From: Chondrus crispus
Lineage: Eukaryota; Rhodophyta; Florideophyceae; Gigartinales; Gigartinaceae
Assembly (NCBI RefSeq): GCF_000350225.1
Contig: NW_005178620.1
Location: 286,729-350,728 of the forward strand
Direction: 5' to 3'
Length of the DNA stretch: 64,000 nt
The notes below the pieces were generated by a model. That model was not told the origin of the DNA. It did no database searches and saw nothing but the letters and a program-made list of their open reading frames with translations. This document shows, piece by piece, positions 47,317-56,611 of this stretch. The position numbers and the translations under genes were made by a program. Numbering within the stretch: position 1 is the stretch's first letter; each line of letters starts with the position of its first letter.

Positions 47317-49659
47317 TCATTTCTCCAATGCAAAGCACTTCTCCGAGCAAACCGCAACCATTTCTCGTAACTCGACGCTTATGTTTCTCACGATTTTGGC
47401 CCAGTCACATAGGTCATGCATTCGTACGCCGCATGCTGTGCACGAAAACGAAGTTTCCAATCCCGGAAAGCGACAATGCTTCTCCCCAATCCCACAGGAC
47501 ATTCCTTTTTTCTCCTTTTCGTTGTCGGTTTCCTTTATTCCTCTCCGAGTACATAGCTCCAGTTTCCTTCGCTTGAAGGCTTGGTCTTGAACAGATGCGA
47601 CTAACCTCCTTTTTGCCGCTTTGAAAATTTCCGAGTCATGTTCTAACGCGACGTATTGGATACCTAAGTCCAAACATGCCAAACCCATGGACATAGAGCC
47701 TGCTCTAGGATTATAACAGATACCTGCAGGTTTGCACCATTGCTCGAGAATAGATACACTGAGATCCTTTTCAATGTCTCTAACTTTAAGGATTTTGCCT
47801 TGTTCACAGCAGAGGGGATTTCGCGATTGTTGTACGTTTGTGACACAGTTCACCCACGACGAAAGGGTTGAGCTTCTGTAACCTTTTGCAAATGAGTAAT
47901 GATGCTTTTGCCTGCGATCTGGTGATCTCCAGAATACTGCTGCGATGAAGCCTGACTCTTGAGGGTGCTGTGATAATGTCTTTCTCTTGATTGTTGACGG
48001 ATCTTGTATGTAAAGCATGGGATGCTTCATCATTTCCATGCCCTCCGCACATACAACTGAAAAAAGCTTCGAGAAGTGAATAAAATTGCACACGATATAG
48101 CACACGCCGCTCTGTTTCATCGCCATACCGCAGTGACGTACAACCTGTTTCAGGCAGTTCTCATTAGATTCATCATCTTGTAGAACAGTCATGACCATAT
48201 CGGCTTTCCCCTGCACCATTTTCCACTCATCGTGTTGTGTCATGAAGTCCTCAAGTGTAGCCTGCACAATCTTCCACCCAACCGGTAGTAATTGAGATGC
48301 CTCAATTACTGACGCTGCCTCTGCAACTGATTCAACTGGTCTCTCATTGTGCCGTTCACAGGGCCCGCCTGAGTATTGACTGTGCGATAAGAGGGATGCT
48401 TTGGCCGCAGAGCCCTCCTCTTCACCGTCTTTTGAGCTTCCATTCTCTGAAGTACCTGGAGATGATAGTTCAGTGTCTGAATCAATCGCAGGATGTTTAT
48501 GTGTATCTGAGTGCTCACTGTTCTCTTGAGGTATTTGTTGCAATCTTTTTCGGGCGATTTCCAAATGGTTAGTCCCATTTGGCACCAGATTTCTGCAAGC
48601 AGTTTCAAGTGGTTGTATAAGGTGCTTGCTGAACGCATGTTCCTGCATTTGGATGTCCAGCAGCTGCGTACACGTCATTCTTTCTGCAATTGTGGTCATC
48701 TCATTCGGGATTTCGTCGTAATCACAAAGGGTTTTGAATTTTTCAAGCTCTTGAATTGCTTGGCGTAACTGCACCAACTGTGTCGAAACATCTTTGGGGA
48801 GAAGCGGCTTCGGAGAAGGCAAGCAATCTTGATAATACCTGATAAATCGTTTCACCAACATTAAATATTCCTCTGCCGTCACTCTTTTGGGAATTTCTCG
48901 CAAATTTGCCAATGTGAACGCAACTTGCAAGCCTCCATCATCATTGCACATGAAATCCCGTAAGTAGTCAACTGTAGAAATGGGAAGCTTGCGAGCAACT
49001 CCCAAGATTTGGCGCTTTGTTTCAGTCTGTTTGCTCATAACTTTGTCATCCTGAACCCCTCTTGCAGTACTTGACACCAGGCGACGGGCAACTTCGGTCG
49101 CTGATAAACATTTTTGCCGCCTTTGGCTCAACCAGGTATTCAGTTCAACGTCGTATTCGTGGCAGCGTAGGAGCGTTGCGAGGAAAGAGAGCGGGACACA
49201 GAAAGAGTGAAGAGCATTTCTCGAAAGTCCATACGCAATCTCATCTTGGGCTGGCATCGACATTACCAATTCACCTTTCAACTTGAAATCCTTCATCAAA
49301 ACCCCGTCCTCCATTAGCTGTACCGCTACTCTTTTGCGGATGTGTCCATCATAACAAAAGCGATACCCTCCAGCGCGTCCATCTGTCTCTTCTCTTATCA
49401 CTGCTCGTGCCACTTCTGATGCCTTTTCAGGCGTGTAGCAATGTGGCTCTCTCTCAAAGAGTAGCTGTATTTCAGGAACAGTAGCCACTCGACATGATAT
49501 GACATAACTGCTGATGTATCCATTTTGCAGAAACCCTTCTCTGACAATATCTTCATCTCGAGGAAGAATTGGCTTGGAGTACCAGAGATTGACAATTTTA
49601 CGCGGATCGACGTATTCAGTCACAGTATCACTCGTAACCTCACTTCCTGAAACCTTCAT
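47317..49659 (-). CDS. ParB-like / DNA-methylase-like / zinc-finger protein
   Basis: An intact 780-aa minus-strand frame. Residues ~15-150 are ParB-like: EYVDPRKIVNLWY, EGFLQNGYISSYVI and RFCYDGHIRKRVAVQL (DGHIRKR at 104-110). A helical region (~180-360) and an acidic Ser/Glu linker (~370-425) follow. Residues ~460-695 have the layout of a beta-class N4/N6 DNA methylase: a putative motif IV region ending VLQDDES (no DPPY), RSPDRRQKHHYSFAKGY, EKDLSVSILEQWCKPAG, then ICYNPRAGSMSMGLACLDLG (AdoMet loop, with NPRAGS where DPFxGSG is usual) and YVALEHDSEIFKAAKRRL. The C-terminus (~721-775) is a PHD/RING-like cluster with SCTACGVRMHDLC and VCSEKC. Catalysis is doubtful given the altered motifs. It is divergently transcribed from the transposase-like gene at 50342. 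Confidence 0.6.
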   Translation of the reverse strand: MKVSGSEVTSDTVTEYVDPRKIVNLWYSKPILPRDEDIVREGFLQNGYISSYVISCRVATVPEIQLLFEREPHCYTPEKASEVARAVIREETDGRAGGYRFCYDGHIRKRVAVQLMEDGVLMKDFKLKGELVMSMPAQDEIAYGLSRNALHSFCVPLSFLATLLRCHEYDVELNTWLSQRRQKCLSATEVARRLVSSTARGVQDDKVMSKQTETKRQILGVARKLPISTVDYLRDFMCNDDGGLQVAFTLANLREIPKRVTAEEYLMLVKRFIRYYQDCLPSPKPLLPKDVSTQLVQLRQAIQELEKFKTLCDYDEIPNEMTTIAERMTCTQLLDIQMQEHAFSKHLIQPLETACRNLVPNGTNHLEIARKRLQQIPQENSEHSDTHKHPAIDSDTELSSPGTSENGSSKDGEEEGSAAKASLLSHSQYSGGPCERHNERPVESVAEAASVIEASQLLPVGWKIVQATLEDFMTQHDEWKMVQGKADMVMTVLQDDESNENCLKQVVRHCGMAMKQSGVCYIVCNFIHFSKLFSVVCAEGMEMMKHPMLYIQDPSTIKRKTLSQHPQESGFIAAVFWRSPDRRQKHHYSFAKGYRSSTLSSWVNCVTNVQQSRNPLCCEQGKILKVRDIEKDLSVSILEQWCKPAGICYNPRAGSMSMGLACLDLGIQYVALEHDSEIFKAAKRRLVASVQDQAFKRRKLELCTRRGIKETDNEKEKKGMSCGIGEKHCRFPGLETSFSCTACGVRMHDLCDWAKIVRNISVELREMVAVCSEKCFALEK

Positions 49660-50341
49660 GACTGCAAGACTTTCTGCCTCGCTTTAGTTGTAGGATTTGG
49701 CTATCGTAAAAGGCAATGCCGCGAGTCTTGTGACTTCAGCAAAGGCTTCGGGTACGGGGCAATTGTTTAGAATGTTGTTTTGTGTAGGCACAAAAACCAT
49801 CGTAGGCGAATGAGAGAATCACCGCTCATTCCGAAGATTTGAACATTGAGTTCAAACATTTGAACAGGTCGATCGAATGTGAGAGTTTCGGGAAGGTTAG
49901 GGGTAAGGCAGATGATATAGATATCAGTCACCCACTTGAACAAATTCCTGTTGCTCTACCATGATTTCGCGTCTTTTGACGAAATGTTTTGCGTAGGAAT
50001 CGCAATACTTGCTTGGTAAAGGCAAATATTTGTCACTGTCAAGGCATTTGACAGGCGTAGAAAAGGACTTTGATAAACACTTCGAAGTGTAACCTTCAGA
50101 AAAAAAATTAAAAGCACAGCAGAGGAATCTGATATAGTTTCCTGACATCTACTATTTTGAAAACAGACCACAGTGATCCGGGCTGCTGACTTTTGGCTTC
50201 CAGCCGAATACCAGTACGGGATATGTAGTCGTTTGGCTGCACATTCTTGATCCCACACCGCAGTACGTGCTTGCACACAGTCCATACTTGCAGGTGCGTC
50301 ATTACTACCTGAAGCGTTGAACCTTCACATACAGCGATATC
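49660..50341. promoter_or_regulatory. Divergent promoter region between methylase-like and transposase-like genes
   Basis: 682 bp without a supportable ORF between two genes that start away from each other. The arrangement suggests shared control. No specific element can be assigned. Confidence 0.45.
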
Positions 50342-52570
50342 ATGACGACCTTAGACGATCCTCCTCCCCTATCAGAAGTTCCAATCGCGCTCAACCGTAA
50401 ATCATTGAAGTCGCGATTACAGAAGACACGACGCCAATCCATCATGAATATCAACAATTGGATGCCAAAACGCTGTTGCAAGCGTCTTTGCGTCTTCGAA
50501 GTCGGTACAGAGAAGTGTAGGTCAATGCGAGAGAATTTCCTGTCAATTTCTCGTGATGAAAGAAAGGCACGCCTCGTCGATCTAATCGTTCTGGATCCAC
50601 AGCGCTCACGGCGATACTTCTACTGTGACGGCTGGCAGGTTTGTTGGAGAATGGTGATTGACACTCTGGACGTGTCAAGGACCATGATTTCCAATGTCAT
50701 GCAACTACCTTCAGCGAACGCTTCCTGCCTCCCCGGGAGAATGGGGGGATCGGATGGGAGCTCAACTAAAAAATCCTCGGTGATTTCATTCCTGCGAGCC
50801 CTGGCTGACGATCTTGGAGATGAAATGCCGCACAGCATCGAGCGGCACCTCCCACATGGAAATAAATACCTGGTTTACACGCTGATTCGAGAAAATGAAG
50901 GGATGTATGGCCGTCGAGCGTGCTCTTCTTCTCACTTTTACGAAACTTGGAAACGGTATGCCTCACATATCAAGTGTAGACGAAGACACGGCTTTTCCGT
51001 TTGTGACACGTGCACAAGCTTTAAGGAGAGTCTGCTGTCAATTGCTAGGAAAACAGGATATGAAAAATGTAGAGAAAAACTTAAGAAAGGATTCCGCGCA
51101 CATCTGAAGCAAATCCACTCTGAGCGAGCACAATATAGACCCATTCAGTCAAACGCAATTGAAAGGCCCCAGGAAATTCTTTCTATAATTATTGACGGGG
51201 CCGACCAGGCGAAGTTTGGACTACCGCGCTTCTACACGACGACAAAAAGAGATACGGGGAAGCCTCTAAAGCAGAAGGTCACTGGTGTTTGCTATCACGG
51301 GGCACTTTCTGGACAGCATTTCGTTTGTTTTTTCACGTCAGCCGACAACATCCCCTCAGGTGCGAATCAGACAATTGATGCGCTATGTCGCTCACTTTTT
51401 CTGTTGCGAGATGCAAAAAGAGCTCAAGGCATGAGTTGTTTTCCGAAAGAGCTGAATGTTCAGCTGGATAATACATCAAAAGACAACAAGAATCGCTTCT
51501 TTTTGCATTTTGTGATTACATGGTGCATAAAGGGCTCTTCAACCGCATTGTTGTTAACTTTTTACGGGTTGGGCACACACATGAGGACATTGACCGCCGA
51601 TTCAGTCGAATTTCTGTCTTCATGCGGGATAGGAATACAGCCTGTGTTTCGGAACTTCAGGCACATTGTTGAAAGTCAAGGGGGAAACTCTGCGTCAGTA
51701 CAAAACAACATACATGCTAGCAGCGTCTCTGAGATGAACAATTTTTCAGGTGCTTGTGATAAACAAAGTGCAGTTGCGTCGAGAATCAACAACATGCTCG
51801 CATTCAGAAAGTTTGTCTTCGAGCGGGATGATTCTCATGAGCTCGAAGGAAGTGGTGCTCATGTTACCTGCCTGGTCGGGTACAAATTGGTGGAAAAGAG
51901 GGAAGCACTTCAAAAACTTGATAGAACCGAGGGATTCATTGGTTCTTTCCTCCATTTTGTTCCAGATATGAGAAAAGCACCAGTCATACAAACAAATAAG
52001 CCCTCGAAAGTTGACATCAGCGCGTATCGCAAGCGCATAAATGTGACAGAGAATAGAATTGGATGCAGAGAAAATGTTTTATCACTTCTTTCTGAAATAG
52101 ACTCAATGGAAAGCAAGGATTCTGCCCCGCCAGAGTGGGACTTCCAGCATTTTGCTTCTTTTTGCGATGATTGCGGCGAAGTTGAGGCATCACACGATGA
52201 TTCGGAAACCGAATTGGCACTGGAGGACACGTGCTCATATGATATGGGCAGCATGGTGACTGTGAATTGCGGATCAAACGTGACCGAAGTGACACCATTT
52301 TGGTTAGGAAGAATTGAACATGTTGAGAATGCAAATAGCAACAATATCGTTTTAACTGTGCGGTGGTTCGAACTTGTACAGGGACAGAAAGGAGGAAGCT
52401 TATGCTACACTGGGCGTTACGCCCCGATGAAACAAAACGATCAATCACAGAGTGATATACCCTCTGCGGCAGTTCTCGTTTACTTTCCAGACTTGAACAC
52501 GACCGGTAAGATTCCGGATGTTTTCCAGCGCCTTACTAGGGAAGCACTAGACCCATTTGGAGAATGTTGA
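50342..52570 (+). CDS. DUF7869-type transposase/integrase-like protein
   Basis: A 742-codon frame. Residues ~90-230 have a conserved N-terminal layout with RRYFYCDGWQVCWR and a zinc-like FSVCDTCTSFKESL. The RNase H-like core follows: LSIIIDGADQAKFGLPRF (first acidic motif) and LNVQLDNTSKDNKNR (second). From ~51497 the family-like sequence lies in another frame, VHKGLFNRIVVNFLRVGHTH then EDIDRRFSRIS, and returns to the main frame near 51640-51665. A 1-nt loss and a compensating gain are the simplest explanation, and the main frame happens to stay open. A Tudor/chromo-like C-terminal segment (FWLGRIEHVENANSNNIVL) ends the protein. The family is widespread in algae, oomycetes and animals as presumed TE proteins; chemistry unproven. 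Confidence 0.6.
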   Translation: MTTLDDPPPLSEVPIALNRKSLKSRLQKTRRQSIMNINNWMPKRCCKRLCVFEVGTEKCRSMRENFLSISRDERKARLVDLIVLDPQRSRRYFYCDGWQVCWRMVIDTLDVSRTMISNVMQLPSANASCLPGRMGGSDGSSTKKSSVISFLRALADDLGDEMPHSIERHLPHGNKYLVYTLIRENEGMYGRRACSSSHFYETWKRYASHIKCRRRHGFSVCDTCTSFKESLLSIARKTGYEKCREKLKKGFRAHLKQIHSERAQYRPIQSNAIERPQEILSIIIDGADQAKFGLPRFYTTTKRDTGKPLKQKVTGVCYHGALSGQHFVCFFTSADNIPSGANQTIDALCRSLFLLRDAKRAQGMSCFPKELNVQLDNTSKDNKNRFFLHFVITWCIKGSSTALLLTFYGLGTHMRTLTADSVEFLSSCGIGIQPVFRNFRHIVESQGGNSASVQNNIHASSVSEMNNFSGACDKQSAVASRINNMLAFRKFVFERDDSHELEGSGAHVTCLVGYKLVEKREALQKLDRTEGFIGSFLHFVPDMRKAPVIQTNKPSKVDISAYRKRINVTENRIGCRENVLSLLSEIDSMESKDSAPPEWDFQHFASFCDDCGEVEASHDDSETELALEDTCSYDMGSMVTVNCGSNVTEVTPFWLGRIEHVENANSNNIVLTVRWFELVQGQKGGSLCYTGRYAPMKQNDQSQSDIPSAAVLVYFPDLNTTGKIPDVFQRLTREALDPFGEC

Positions 52571-52622
52571 ACACCCTCCGGGTATTTACCAGACATTGAT
52601 GCATGTTATGCTGTGAGCGGCT

Positions 52623-54060
52623 GTGTGTTCGCTCATGACACTGCACTGCACGCGCCCCAAAAATAAACGAATATACAAGGAAAGGTTTTTGGACGTAGGG
52701 AATGGGAAATTCGTACCCAGCACAGTAGTCACCTTTTATAAGAAGCCGAGGCCGCGCAAAATCGTAGAGCTTTCCGATGGCGTCTTAATTGCTCTCTACG
52801 AGGAGGACACCTTTGTCTCAGATTGGAAAGTCGCTCTGCAGCAGGCGTACAAGAAGTATGGCGAAACCCGACGCGCTCTCGTCCTCGACGTCGGTGCCCG
52901 AGGTCAGGAGCCATGGATGACCGATATCCTCCCCGGCGTCGTCGTTACCACCACCAGCCATCTCGGTCCGTACTATCTCGCCCCTTCCTTGTCCTCCGTC
53001 TTTGAGATTGTCTGTGCGCCCTACCAATGGCTCGCGCAGGGGTTGGAGATGGGCTCCCAGAACATTGTTATCATCATCGCTCGCAACGCCGTCTCCGACC
53101 GCTATCGGCCTCTCACTGCCGTTGCCCTTGTCGCCCGCGCCTACCTGACCTACTTCAGTATCTACAAGAATGATGTCGACGCCCTTGATCATTTCATGAA
53201 TCTCGTCAAGAAGTCAGGGATGTGCTCAGAGCGTCAAATGGAGCAAGATATCACAAGCGTTCCCACCTTGTAACAATATTTACGATTCTTCACAATGATG
53301 CGAATCCGCCCCGTCCTCCCCAACAACCGCCCCATACAAATAGCAAAGATTCTCGTCCAGGGAACTGTCAAGATTGATGACCATCCCTGGATTCCCATTG
53401 TACGCATATTTCAAGCAGGTCGGAACCAGACCAAAGAGTGCACCACTATTCTGCAAGAGGACAATGGTCTGGGAAACGATGCCATGATTGGTACAGGTTA
53501 TGCTTCATTGGCCACCAACGAGGTCATTTCAGGCGATACCGTTCTTGTATTCGAGCACTGGGTCCCTATTTCCGACGACACCAAACCACCTTTTACAACT
53601 ACAGGTCACACAGGCTTCCTCCAACCTCCGTATCACTTCGTGCGCTTTCAGGATGTCGAATGGCCCCACCCCTCGCGACTAAGTTTGAGACAATTGATGA
53701 CTTCGGTGTCGACCTATTCTTCGAATACCTGGATCCACCTGAGGGTGTCTCCATAGACGACTTTTCCGACCAAGCTCTGGAGTGATATGAAGAAAAGTAT
53801 AGCGTGGAAGATGCAGACTTGCTTGGGCGTGCCGCCGATCTCAACGAGATTGTTCAAGAGATAGTCCTACAGTCGAAAAGCTTTGAGAAAGTGTTGGTCG
53901 CGATTCTGACCGTCGGTAATTTCTTAAAGCTGGAACGGCGAAGGGATCAGCGCGCGGCTTCAGACTTGAGACCCTCCAGAAGCTGTCTGAAACGAAGGGA
54001 CGGGGCCGAGGCTTTAATCTACTTCACTATATAACTGACATGCTCTTCGCGAATCGATAG
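52623..54060 (+). pseudogene. PTEN-C2-formin (class II-like) gene remnant
   Basis: 52623-53273 resembles a catalytically dead PTEN-like domain: DILPGVVVTTTSHLGPYYLA, NIVIIIARNAVSDRYRPLTA in place of the HCxxGxxR loop, and AYLTYFSIYKNDVDALDHF. 53295-~53650 resembles the PTEN C2 domain (IPIVRIFQAGRNQTKECTTI, GDTVLVFEHW, GFLQPPYHFVRFQDVEW). Then KFETIDDFGVDLFFEYLDPP occurs in another frame. 53804-54060 holds only the end of FH2: SKSFEKVLVAILTVGNFL, then in a shifted frame FRLETLQKLSETKGRGRGF and LLHYITDMLFANR. This order matches plant class II formins, which nucleate actin. Most of FH2 is missing and at least three frame changes occur, so it is a relic. Confidence 0.5.
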
Positions 54061-54135
54061 CCTCTCAACCTGATCCAAACAATCTCAATCGACTATCTTA
54101 GCGGTGCAAGTTGTGATAGAGCGCTTCACCAAAAA

Positions 54136-54550
54136 TTGGAACTGAGGACATTACCCATGAGAATGTTGTACGGGGATATGACCAAACACGGGGGTGCAGT
54201 GCGATCGATATCATGTTTGAAGAATAACTCGCGACTCTTGCTCACGGCTTCGGATGTCCAGTTGCTGAACACCAATGACTTAGGCTCTGGGCATGCTGCA
54301 AAGACATGTCGGGGGCATGAAGGGTTGGTTCTGAGTGCGGCCGGGTCAGATGATTCGGACTTTATTGTGAGCGGGGGAGTGATAGGACTGTCAATATTTG
54401 GGATCGGCGGATGGGGGAAACTTTGTATATCTGTAGGGGACACCGAGATTCGGTTTGGGGAACGACGTTTGAAATGAAGGGGATGAAGACAGTAGCAGTT
54501 TATGATGATGGGTCTATTAGCGCTATAGATTGCAGCGGCAAGGTTTGATC
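54136..54550 (+). pseudogene. WD40-repeat protein fragment
   Basis: KHGGAVRSISCLKNNSRLLL then KTCRGHEGLVLSAAGSDDSD, followed in another frame by GSDRTVNIWDRRMGETLYIC and RGHRDSVWGTTF. These are the GH...W-D blades of a beta-propeller, about two or three repeats. Start, end and other blades are missing. The parent protein cannot be named. Confidence 0.55.
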
Positions 54551-55232
54551 AAAGCAAAATTCAGAGGCGCGGAAGGAAGTTTAGTGAACCCCGAGCACCG
54601 AACGCGGAGTTGAACATAACGAAGCTGGGAAGCCAATGTGTACTAAGATGTCGGGATGTGTCGACTAGACGATTCAACTTTATTGTACAACCCAGTGGAG
54701 AAGGTGGCAAAGGGGAAGGTGAGGAGATGGGCTTAAGGAACTAGCATGCTAATAAATGAGAAAGTGGTATGACGCCTCTTTCGTAGAAGAAAGCACGATG
54801 TACAAGAGTGTTGTACAAATACAGAAAAGTATACAGGTAGACCAGGTGGAGCGAGAACCGAAAAAGGAGGGCATGAGGGTGGCGTCTTGGTGTGAACAAA
54901 GTTGCGAAAGAAATGTGCGCAGTACTGGCTTGGCGAGCAAGTACTCCTCGACGAGGACGTCGTCGAGCTGCAGCGAGTCGAGCTCGTCCTGCAGGCCGAG
55001 GACCGCGGCTCGGACATGAGCGAGCGGCCCGGGCCGGAGTCCATGAAGTCGACCTCGGAGAAGTTGCGCGACTGGATGCGGCGGTGGGAGCCGCCGGGGG
55101 CCTCTTCACCCCCCTACAGGGGGGTTAAGAGGCGATGGTTGGGGGTCAGAGGTGCAAGGGGCGGGAAGTGAGAGGGTAAAGAGGTGGTGGTAAGATGCGG
55201 CAAATGTGTGGGCGGGTGGAACGGGGAGAAGC
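54551..55232. other. Spacer between the WD40 fragment and the right arm
   Basis: 54902-55171 contains an acidic coiled-coil-like frame (DEDVVELQRVELVLQAED), not recognised. Otherwise nothing supportable. Confidence 0.3.
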
Positions 55233-55343
55233 GGTCGAACTGTTAACGGTTGGCTGCCAAACAGGCTAGACGATCCGAACAATGTGTGCACGAGCAAGCG
55301 ACGGAGTGAGAGGAGGGAGGCAAGGCCGAGACTAAAACATTAA
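55233..55343 (+). pseudogene. Truncated 3' end of U1-70K (right arm)
   Basis: Encodes only RTVNGWLPNRLDDPNN and the following ~19 codons to the stop, identical to the end of the left U1-70K gene but without its 5' part. It shows that the duplication end point lies inside the gene. Confidence 0.8.
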
Positions 55344-55550
55344 GCGACAGGCTCTGAGAAGATGCGATGTCTTCTTCCTATACAAATATTTTATGCCCCA
55401 TCAAGGCGAATTTACATCTACTTGTGTGAGCCTTTCCAACTAGTCACGCACTTCATCAACATGCTGTACGTAATAATTGGCTGAAGTGCTCTTCCGTTCA
55501 ACTGTACATGTGTGAACACTAATATTCTTCCCGTCAGCATTGCGATATAT

Positions 55551-55859
55551 TTATTTAAACATGTCTTCATCGGTTAGGTCGTCACCAATAGAACAAACCC
55601 AGTCCGGCGCCTCACCCTCGACATCGAAGCGTCTCAAAACTTCAGCCACTGCTGCTCCTTTGTGCACCCCTCGCGGTCGAACGTAAAGGAGTTTTTGCCC
55701 CATCAAGACCTCCATCGGACTGCCGTGTAGCACCTCCTCGAGCGCTTGCCGAGCATCATGTGCTCGACTGACTGCGAGATTGCATATAGCTGGCATCTCT
55801 GAAATGCCAGCTATATGCAATCTCTTTCTGCAACATTGCCTCCGCACTTCATGGGTCAA
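55551..55859 (-). pseudogene. Trehalose-6-phosphate phosphatase-like C-terminal fragment (right copy)
   Basis: 103-codon frame, open from MTHEVRRQCCRKR to SIGDDLTDEDMFK. It keeps Trp (PDWVCSIGDD) where the left copy has TGA. The first ~30 codons lie in and before the 49-bp palindrome and do not look like phosphatase; from ARQALEEVL onwards they do. Only the last part of the HAD domain is present, so a functional enzyme is not expected. Confidence 0.65.
55776..55824. repeat. 49-bp perfect palindrome in the phosphatase fragment (right)
   Basis: Same palindrome as at 44065-44113, at the matching place in the right arm. Confidence 0.9.
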
Positions 55860-56126
55860 GATTGTCGAATCTGTAGTTCATCGACATAAAGGTAGAGGAG
55901 ATTGATCTACATCATGACTCCAAGGAATTATTCACTCTTTGAAACCGTGAATTTCACAGTTTCACAAAAATTACACACTTTGCTGCAGTGCGCAAAGAAT
56001 AAATATACTTTCCCGAATTGGCGACCTATGTCTAAAAGCCATAAATAGGCTTAAATTCGGCTTAGGCAATATTCAAACGCAGTTCTTTTTAAGAAGGAAA
56101 AATCTTTTTAATAACCAATCACTGTT

Positions 56127-56611
56127 ACAGTCGACCGACCTGGACTGGAGCTTAGCGCGCTTGTAAGATATGCGCGGTCTGCTATGGATCTTTCGAAATA
56201 ATTCCGTACTCTCTAAGCCGCTTCGCCGGCACCGCCTCCAAATTGTTACTCTCATCGCCACTTCGCTTACTTTTATCCACCGCCATGCTGTGGTGTTCAG
56301 TCACACCTGTCACCCCTCCGCCGTCAGAGCTGCGATTGTCCGTAGAATACAAGTTAACAGGCTGGCATCCTTCGGATATCGAAATCTTTTGTCCGGAATG
56401 GTCGAAAGGAGAGCTTTGTCTTGGAACAGTAGGGGAAAACGACGAACCTGTCCAAATACAGAACAGAAGCTTAGTTTACTCACGGCCTCGCTCACGCTCC
56501 GCGTTCCCAGCACCTTACTGCAACGGACTTGCAGCCCCTAGCCGATACAGGCCACCACGTCCAAAGCCTCATCCCACCTCTTTTGTGGTCTCAACGCCTT
56601 CTAGATTTATA
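56127..56611 (+). other. Region downstream of the Harbinger transposase
   Basis: A 129-codon plus-strand frame (56243-56632) runs into the transposase 3' end. It starts hydrophobic (MLLSSPLRLLLSTAML) and contains SVEYKLTGWHPSDIEIFCPE. I do not recognise it and cannot say whether it is translated. Confidence 0.3.

Larger units (their letters stand above)
55233..56126 (-). repeat. Right arm of ~895-bp inverted duplication
   Basis: Reverse complement of 43763-44657. The inner border cuts through U1-70K coding sequence, which does not continue to the left of 55233. Confidence 0.9.
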
